Assembly (NCBI GenBank): GCA_017652345.1
Contig: JAGCBE010000119.1
Location: forward strand, 1-10,290
Direction: 5' to 3'
DNA length: 10,290 nucleotides
Source of the DNA: Methanobrevibacter sp.
Lineage (GTDB): Archaea; Methanobacteriota; Methanobacteria; Methanobacteriales; Methanobacteriaceae
Positions 7,659 to 10,290 of the stretch are shown one piece after another. The notes under the pieces are model-generated. The model was not told where the DNA came from. It saw only the letters and a program-made list of their open reading frames with translations, and did no database searches. How positions within the stretch are numbered: position 1 is the first letter of the stretch; each line of letters begins with the position of its first letter. The translations under genes and the position numbers were made by a program.

Positions 7659-7669
7659 TTATGACATTT
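7646..7669 (-). terminator. Intrinsic terminator of the lysis cluster
   Basis: Read leftward, AAATGTCA (7669-7662), loop TAAT, TGACATTT (7657-7650) gives a perfect 8-bp stem, followed by a T-run (7652-7646, partly within the stem). It overlaps the last bases of the M23 peptidase gene, including its stop codon. The same inverted repeat could serve as an operator for the promoter it contains. Confidence 0.72.
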
Positions 7670-8342
7670 ATTTATCTCTTAATTTATTAGCATATAGTAC
7701 CCATTTAAAACGATGTTTTCTATTTCCTCCTGGAGATGGACTCCCTCCAGAAAAACTTATCCAGTTATAATTACCTGGAGACTGATACGGAGATGTATCA
7801 TTAATGAATAAAGCATTATAGTTATGAAGTCTCTTAGGTTTAGTCCAGTCTGTTATATGGAATTTATACTCAGCCGTTCCATAAGCACTAGATGAAGAAG
7901 TAGCATAACGTCCATATCCAGTCTCTAAATGGACATGGTCTCCAGTTACTTGACCTCCAGTACCTGTTCTATTAAAAATCTCTCCCATTCTTTTAATAGT
8001 TCCTACTGAATAATAAGTTCCATCCTGTATATCGTTATCATGATAAACTAATATAGTTAAATAATCTATCATTCCATTAGCTAAATGGACTTTTTCAAGT
8101 GATTCCCATACAGCACAGCATTCTGTAGCATTTTTCCAAATTAACTTGATATCTACTGGAGCATAACATGGAGCTCTATAGACTCTTCCTGATGAATCCC
8201 ATCCTAAATAATCCGTAGCATAATAGACGTTAGGATTATGAGAATAAGTTTCGTCATCTCTTTGGGATATATGAAAGCCTGATAGAGGAAATAGAGCTAC
8301 TTGTTTATTATTACTATCATATAATTTCTGATTAGCTCTCAT
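7668..8342 (-). CDS. M23-family (LytM-like) zinc peptidase, peptidoglycan hydrolase
   Basis: A metallo-endopeptidase expected to cut peptide cross-bridges in peptidoglycan. All M23 ligand positions can be placed in 224 residues: H35 and D44 (SHNPNVYYATDYLG), a lone catalytic-type H101 (ILVYHDND), and the HxH pair H136/H138 (GDHVHLE). The H35-D44 spacing is wider than the classical HxxxD, as if a small loop is inserted. The end is a Gly/Ser/Pro linker (GGSPSPGG) and a cationic aromatic tail (RKHRFKWVLYANKLRDK). There is no signal peptide, so release would need a holin. The start overlaps the SH3-like gene by 11 bases and has GAGAGGA upstream. It may be the endolysin or the tail-tip hydrolase; phi29 gp13 has a similar M23 domain. 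The neighbours holin and SH3 favour lysis, but the linkage to head genes leaves both open. Confidence 0.82.
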   Translation of the reverse strand: MRANQKLYDSNNKQVALFPLSGFHISQRDDETYSHNPNVYYATDYLGWDSSGRVYRAPCYAPVDIKLIWKNATECCAVWESLEKVHLANGMIDYLTILVYHDNDIQDGTYYSVGTIKRMGEIFNRTGTGGQVTGDHVHLETGYGRYATSSSSAYGTAEYKFHITDWTKPKRLHNYNALFINDTSPYQSPGNYNWISFSGGSPSPGGNRKHRFKWVLYANKLRDK

Positions 8343-8676
8343 TAATTATCCTCTCTACATCCTCAGACTTCATTATAATAACTTTATTTTTATTTTCTTT
8401 TAAATAATCTAATAATCCGTTAATATCTATTAATTCTATTTCCATCTCATATTTATTATCAATAGGCTCTGGATTTACTTCATATAAAGATATATCTGAT
8501 TCATTCATCCATCCTAAATCTCCAGTAGTATTATAAGGATGTTTTCCATTTACTACTCTAGTTATATAAGTTATTTTTTCTTCTTTAAGTTTACTAGATG
8601 ATAATAAAGCGTTACTTGATTTATATAATGGAGCTCCTTTTTTCAATATAACTTTATCTCCTATTTTATATCTCAT
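8332..8676 (-). CDS. SH3-like (bacterial SH3) putative cell-wall-binding protein
   Basis: A 114-residue protein whose first 70 residues look like a bacterial SH3 domain: YKIGDKVILKKGAPLYKSS, a turn, then KITYITRVVNG, and GDLGWMNESDISLYE, the usual G.V..G-LY...-Y.I....-GW pattern. A Pro/Asp-rich linker follows (NPEPIDNKY) and then a short alpha/beta segment (EMEIELIDINGLLDYLKENK) with a charged C-terminus. It has no catalytic motif or signal peptide. Because its end overlaps the M23 peptidase start by 11 bases, the two are translationally coupled and may act together, with this protein supplying the wall-binding half that is usually fused to the enzyme. The C-terminal part may mediate that pairing. 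Its Shine-Dalgarno (GGGAGAA) lies inside the last codons of the preceding gene. Confidence 0.68.
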   Translation of the reverse strand: MRYKIGDKVILKKGAPLYKSSNALLSSSKLKEEKITYITRVVNGKHPYNTTGDLGWMNESDISLYEVNPEPIDNKYEMEIELIDINGLLDYLKENKNKVIIMKSEDVERIINES

Positions 8677-8678
8677 AA

Positions 8679-8849
8679 CTATTCTCCCATTACTTGATAT
8701 TTAGTTGTCTCTTCATTAGATACACTACCATAATTATTAAGTAGTTTATCTATTCTCTCTATAGCTTTTAATCTTTCATCTCTATCTTTTTCTAATTCTT
8801 TAGTATCAGATTCAAACTTATTAACAATTTTATCTAATTCTTCAAACAT
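8679..8849 (-). CDS. Small coiled-coil protein, unknown, with KYQVMGE tail
   Basis: A 56-residue frame filling the gap between two other genes. It is almost entirely a charged helix (MFEELDKIVNKFESDTKELE, then DRDERLKAIERIDKLLNNY), likely a coiled coil, and ends in VSNEETTKYQVMGE. That tail is nearly the same as the end of the neighbouring 68-residue protein, VSEESTKYQVLGE. The ATG is preceded by TTAGGAGAA, which is the end of the upstream gene; its own final codons (GGA GAA TAG) supply the Shine-Dalgarno for the SH3-like gene, whose ATG follows two bases after the stop. I see no membrane segment or known motif. That it is a gene is well supported by the coupling and the shared tail; function unknown. 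Confidence 0.7.
   Translation of the reverse strand: MFEELDKIVNKFESDTKELEKDRDERLKAIERIDKLLNNYGSVSNEETTKYQVMGE
8692..8707 (-). repeat. 16-bp direct repeat in the shared C-terminal tail, copy 1
   Basis: CAACTAAATATCAAGT in coding sense, identical to 8865-8880. It encodes the TKYQV part of the tail of the 56-residue protein and is followed by GGGAGAATAGTTATG, the stop/ribosome-binding junction. Confidence 0.8.
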
Positions 8850-8851
8850 AA

Positions 8852-9058
8852 TTATTCTCCTAACACTTGATATTTAGTTGATTCTTCACTAACTAAAGCA
8901 TTTTTATATTCGCCACCAAATCTAGATTTTCCGTTACTATACCAGTTATATCCGTTAGGAGCTGTAGTAGCTCCCTCTAACTTAATCCATCCTTTGGGCT
9001 TATTTTCTAAAATTTCTACATCTTTTTCTTTCCAATAATCTAAATCATATTTACTCAT
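8852..9058 (-). CDS. Small hypothetical protein with KYQVLGE tail
   Basis: A 68-residue protein of unknown function. The middle (PKGWIKLEGATTAPNGYNWY, then SNGKSRFGGEYKNALV) is rich in Gly and aromatic residues and looks like a small beta-rich fold; short proteins with this NGKSRFGGEY type of stretch are, to my recollection, common in Firmicutes phage genomes but uncharacterised. The N-terminus (MSKYDLDYWKEKDVEILE) is helical and charged. It ends in VSEESTKYQVLGE, shared with the next gene's product. The start is fixed by AGAGGAG, located in the last codons of the holin-like gene, whose stop is two bases upstream. No membrane segment or cysteine is present. Confidence 0.7.
   Translation of the reverse strand: MSKYDLDYWKEKDVEILENKPKGWIKLEGATTAPNGYNWYSNGKSRFGGEYKNALVSEESTKYQVLGE
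8865..8880 (-). repeat. 16-bp direct repeat in the shared C-terminal tail, copy 2
   Basis: Identical to copy 1, 173 bases away, almost exactly one gene length. It encodes the TKYQV part of the 68-residue protein and is followed by AGGAGAATAATTATG, the equivalent junction. Confidence 0.8.
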
Positions 9059-9060
9059 AA

Positions 9061-9270
9061 TTATTCTCCTCTAACTTTTTCTTCAATATCATCTAATCTT
9101 AAATTAATATTATTTAAATTAGTAGATACTTCTTTTAATGTTTCGTTTAAATCCTGTTGATTTTTAGTCAAGTCTTTCATCGTTGTACTTTGAAAATACA
9201 TTAAATAAACAAGACACGCTATTCCTACTCCATATTGAAAAAATAAATCAATTAATTCTTTTAACTCCAT
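9061..9270 (-). CDS. Putative holin (BhlA/UviB-like, one membrane segment)
   Basis: A 69-residue protein with one hydrophobic segment at about 8-28 (LFFQYGVGIACLVYLMYF), a short acidic N-terminus, and a long charged coiled coil after it (KNQQDLNETLKEVS, then NINLRLDDIEEKV). This architecture, small size and position beside a peptidoglycan peptidase fit the BhlA/UviB type of holin-like proteins (single membrane span with a cytoplasmic helix). It would make membrane lesions that let the M23 enzyme reach the wall. An AGGAGG sits five bases before the ATG. Its last codons (AGA GGA GAA TAA) double as the Shine-Dalgarno of the next gene. The family call is from architecture, so it could also be another phage membrane protein. 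Confidence 0.7.
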   Translation of the reverse strand: MELKELIDLFFQYGVGIACLVYLMYFQSTTMKDLTKNQQDLNETLKEVSTNLNNINLRLDDIEEKVRGE

Positions 9271-9299
9271 TATATCCTCCTCTTATTATAAGAATAACA

Positions 9300-9440
9300 T
9301 TATTTTCTATTTTTTACAAGTTCTAAAAATATCTCTTCATTATATTCCTCTAATTTTACATTTTTTATATGAATATAATATATCATTCCTAATAATATAG
9401 AATTAGATATAATACTGTAGATTATAAAAAAGAATAGCAT
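9300..9440 (-). CDS. Possible 46-residue membrane mini-protein
   Basis: An open frame reading MLFFFIIYSIISNSILLGMI then YYIHIKN and a charged tail (KLEEYNEEIFLELVKNRK). It has one clear membrane span at about 2-22 and a cytoplasmic-type basic/acidic end, the layout of small holins or antiholins. It ends 29 bases before the holin-like gene, which suggests a partner role. Weak points: the ATG lies in the loop of the terminator hairpin 9426-9455 and lacks a good Shine-Dalgarno, so any translation would depend on transcripts that pass the terminator or on coupling to the gene before. An internal ATG (residue 19) would remove the membrane span. It could be chance in AT-rich DNA, where poly-T coding for Phe/Leu/Ile mimics membrane segments. 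Confidence 0.42.
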   Translation of the reverse strand: MLFFFIIYSIISNSILLGMIYYIHIKNVKLEEYNEEIFLELVKNRK

Positions 9441-9455
9441 TAATTCGCTATTCTT
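9426..9455 (-). terminator. Intrinsic terminator after the 118-residue gene
   Basis: Read leftward, AAGAATAGC (9455-9447), an 8-base loop, GCTATTCTT (9438-9430) form a perfect 9-bp stem followed by TTTT. The first arm contains the TAG stop of the upstream gene. It separates the right-hand two-gene operon from the lysis cluster, although no clear promoter follows it, so some read-through is expected. Confidence 0.78.
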
Positions 9456-9804
9456 CATTTACTTCTCCATTAAAAATCGGACTAGCTTTATAAGTAAAGC
9501 CTTTTTTAGTTTTTACTTTTAATATTTTAAATGTATCAGTATCTTCTAAATAATCATTTAATGATTCATTAAAATATTTAGAGCCTGTAGAAAAATATCC
9601 GTCATCTGTAGCGTAATAAGTTAAATCGAATTCTTTATCTTCTACTTCGATATGAGCGTCTGCGTATCCAGTTATCTTAACAACCTTATCTACAAAAGCA
9701 TCTATTTTACTAGCTGTGATATCTCCTTTCTTAGCCATCTTTTTAAATAGCTCAGTGTTACAACTTCCTTTAGCGTCTTTAATTGTTAATTCATACTTTT
9801 TCAT
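9448..9804 (-). CDS. Conserved-looking phage protein, possible SSB/OB-fold (phi29 p5 position-like)
   Basis: 118 residues, alternating beta-rich stretches. The pattern KITGYADAHIEVEDKEFDLTYY (43-64), DDGYFSTGSKYFNESLNDYL (67-86) and FKILKVKTKKGFTYKASPIF (92-111) resembles the layout of phi29 p5-type single-stranded DNA-binding proteins: a TG-turn, a 'Y.STGSK..' strand-helix and a final 'VKTKKG..YKA' strand. The match is architectural and from memory, so function is tentative; an uncharacterised early protein is the alternative. It has basic patches suited to nucleic acid binding. The Shine-Dalgarno AAAGGAG is 13 bases from the ATG, unusually far, with GAAGAAA closer. A leader with two hairpins precedes it, and a terminator begins at its stop. 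It shares its leader sequence with the upstream 61-residue gene. Confidence 0.7.
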   Translation of the reverse strand: MKKYELTIKDAKGSCNTELFKKMAKKGDITASKIDAFVDKVVKITGYADAHIEVEDKEFDLTYYATDDGYFSTGSKYFNESLNDYLEDTDTFKILKVKTKKGFTYKASPIFNGEVNEE

Positions 9805-9810
9805 TTTTTT

Positions 9811-9827
9811 CTTCTTTCTCCTTTCGT
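9811..9827 (-). repeat. 17-bp ribosome-binding leader, copy 1
   Basis: CTTCTTTCTCCTTTCGT on the plus strand, i.e. ACGAAAGGAGAAAGAAG in the mRNA, is identical to 10099-10115. Both copies carry the Shine-Dalgarno of the gene that follows, so the two genes of this operon share a duplicated translation-initiation leader. Confidence 0.75.
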
Positions 9828-9842
9828 ACTATAACAATTTTT

Positions 9843-9901
9843 AGTATCTAATAGATACTTTGGAATAGATTAGTCATGAGTTCTTTTATTCTAATCTATT
9901 C
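9843..9901 (-). promoter_or_regulatory. Two adjacent inverted repeats in the leader of the 118-residue gene
   Basis: In the 107-base gap before the gene, GAATAGATTAG (9863-9873) and CTAATCTATTC (9891-9901) form a perfect 11-bp inverted repeat around a 17-base loop, and AGTATCT (9843-9849) with AGATACT (9853-9859) form a 7-bp hairpin with a 3-base loop. Neither is followed by a U-run in either direction, so they are not simple terminators. They may be RNA structure controlling processing or translation, or a protein-binding site. Confidence 0.6.
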
Positions 9902-9911
9902 TAACTATCTA

Positions 9912-10097
9912 CTAGTCAATAGCTATTACTTTATCAGGATGTTTTTCTTTCAAATAAGGATACAATTTTTTCGCTTTAATTTCAGCGTCATCCCAGTCTT
10001 TAGCATCTAGATAATATTCTTCGTATAAATCAGCTCTAGATAAATAAAACTCGTTTCCTCTCATCACTAAATTAAAATGGACTACGTAAAATATCAT
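9912..10097 (-). CDS. Small hypothetical protein, first gene after the early-type promoter
   Basis: A 61-residue protein (MIFYVVHFNLVMRGNEFYLS... ending HPDKVIAID) with no family I recognise. It starts with beta strands, followed by an aromatic/acidic segment (RADLYEEYYLDAKDWDDAEI) and a basic helix (KAKKLYPYLKEKH); small size, acidic character and promoter-proximal position are typical of phage host-takeover or regulatory proteins, but that is inference. I start it at 10097 because AAAGGAG is eight bases upstream. An in-frame ATG at 10142 would lie only about five bases from the transcription start predicted from the promoter at 10154-10181 and lacks a good ribosome binding site. It shares a 17-base leader with the next gene. 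Confidence 0.68.
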   Translation of the reverse strand: MIFYVVHFNLVMRGNEFYLSRADLYEEYYLDAKDWDDAEIKAKKLYPYLKEKHPDKVIAID

Positions 10098-10098
10098 T

Positions 10099-10115
10099 CT
10101 TCTTTCTCCTTTCGT
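10099..10115 (-). repeat. 17-bp ribosome-binding leader, copy 2
   Basis: Exact copy of 9811-9827 (mRNA sense ACGAAAGGAGAAAGAAG). Here the Shine-Dalgarno GGAG is eight bases from the ATG at 10097, the ideal distance; in copy 1 an A-run widens it to 13. Confidence 0.75.
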
Positions 10116-10153
10116 CTTTCTTCCGTAAATGTTATCTCCCATCTACATATACT

Positions 10154-10181
10154 ATTATACCATAACCAGATATTAAATCAA
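10154..10181 (-). promoter_or_regulatory. Extended -10 sigma-A promoter of the right-hand operon
   Basis: Leftward -35 TTGATT (10181-10176), 16-bp spacer, and perfect extended -10 TGGTATAAT (TG at 10162-10161, TATAAT at 10159-10154). The predicted start is near 10147, giving a leader of about 50 bases for the gene at 10097. This is the best promoter in the window. Confidence 0.82.
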
Positions 10182-10290
10182 TAGAATTCCTTAAATTTAT
10201 ATAAATTATTTATGTAATAGTGTCTAAAAGTGTAAAGCGTGCTGGAGCATAGTTTTATTTTTTTGTCAATACTTTTATTAAAATTTATAG
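10182..10290. promoter_or_regulatory. Noncoding upstream region with palindrome and direct repeats
   Basis: No open frame of useful length in either direction. It holds a 14-bp perfect palindrome AATTTATATAAATT (10194-10207) about 13 bases upstream of the -35 box; a tandem AGTGT repeat (AGTGTCTAAAAGTGT, 10220-10234) with 10-bp spacing, i.e. one helical turn; and a small GC-rich island (GCGTGCTGGAGCA) with TGCT/AGCA arms. These could be binding sites for a phage activator or repressor (as p4 at phi29 promoters) or for host factors. The palindrome is all A/T and may be chance. Confidence 0.4.

Noticed and set aside
9285..9290. TATAAT just before the holin-like gene as a -10 box
   Set aside because: No -35 or TG extension at the right distance, and the start would fall inside the AGGAGG ribosome binding site.
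9843..9901. Packaging RNA (pRNA) of phi29 type
   Set aside because: phi29 pRNA is about 120-174 bases with a branched structure and lies at a genome end; this is a short two-hairpin leader between genes, with no interlocking-loop pattern I can show.
10098..10142. Upstream in-frame ATG for the 61-residue gene
   Set aside because: It would be only about five bases from the transcription start predicted from the promoter at 10154-10181, leaving no room for a ribosome binding site.
10264..10269. Leftward TTGACA near the right edge as a second promoter
   Set aside because: At 16-18 bp spacing there is TCCAGC-like sequence, not a -10; the nearby TTTACA (10231-10236) also lacks one.
1..10290. Absence of GGCC, CCGG, GCGC and CGCG
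   Set aside because: I saw none, but at about 30% GC only a few of each would be expected, so zero is weak evidence compared with GATC.
1..10290. CRISPR array, tRNA gene, insertion sequence or integrase
   Set aside because: No regularly spaced repeats, no cloverleaf, no transposase or integrase motifs were seen in any frame.

Overview
The window is a late-gene segment, with some flanking genes, of a small phi29-like podovirus (short-tailed, picovirus type; Salasmaviridae/Guelinviridae-like). The call rests on a syntenic set of phi29 homologues: tail knob (gp9), pre-neck appendage/tail spike (gp12 position), lower collar (gp11), upper collar/portal (gp10), major capsid protein with a C-terminal Ig-like domain (gp8) and a small scaffold (gp7). 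The DNA is very AT-rich (about 30% GC by eye), ribosome binding sites are strong AGGAGG/AAAGGAG types, and the RNA-leader signals are Gram-positive-like, so the host is probably a low-GC Firmicute such as a clostridium-like gut bacterium. The standard code fits: genes are uninterrupted by TGA, and TGG encodes Trp. The replication genes (terminal protein, DNA polymerase) and the packaging ATPase are not here and must lie outside the window.

Layout. 71-2086 is rightward: two small unknown genes, then the tail knob gene, overlapping head-to-tail. A bidirectional hairpin terminator at 2088-2115 separates it from everything else, which reads leftward. Going against the coordinates from the right edge: a noncoding promoter region (10143-10290) with an extended -10 promoter at 10154-10181; a 61-residue unknown gene; a leader with two inverted repeats; a 118-residue gene that may be an OB-fold/SSB-like protein; a terminator (9426-9455); a 46-residue membrane mini-gene; a holin-like gene; two small unknown genes sharing a C-terminal tail; an SH3-like wall-binding protein; an M23 peptidase; a terminator fused to a promoter (7630-7669); scaffold; capsid protein; another terminator (5602-5631); portal; lower collar; and the appendage.

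How it works together. Lysis/wall-degradation functions (membrane protein, holin, SH3 protein, M23 peptidase) form a tightly coupled cluster in which the Shine-Dalgarno of each gene lies in the last codons of the gene before. The head operon starts from its own promoter and is attenuated after the capsid gene, which fits the need for hundreds of capsid subunits but only a dozen collar subunits. The two host-contact proteins (knob and appendage) end face to face at the shared terminator.

The most striking non-gene signals are: a total absence of GATC in the window, visible down to codon choice; a second domain nested inside the capsid protein's Ig-like domain; a repeated tail/junction module in the small-gene cluster; and the terminator-promoter overlap before the scaffold gene. 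I found no clearly new multi-gene system; the candidates for novelty are the small genes and these regulatory/sequence-composition features.
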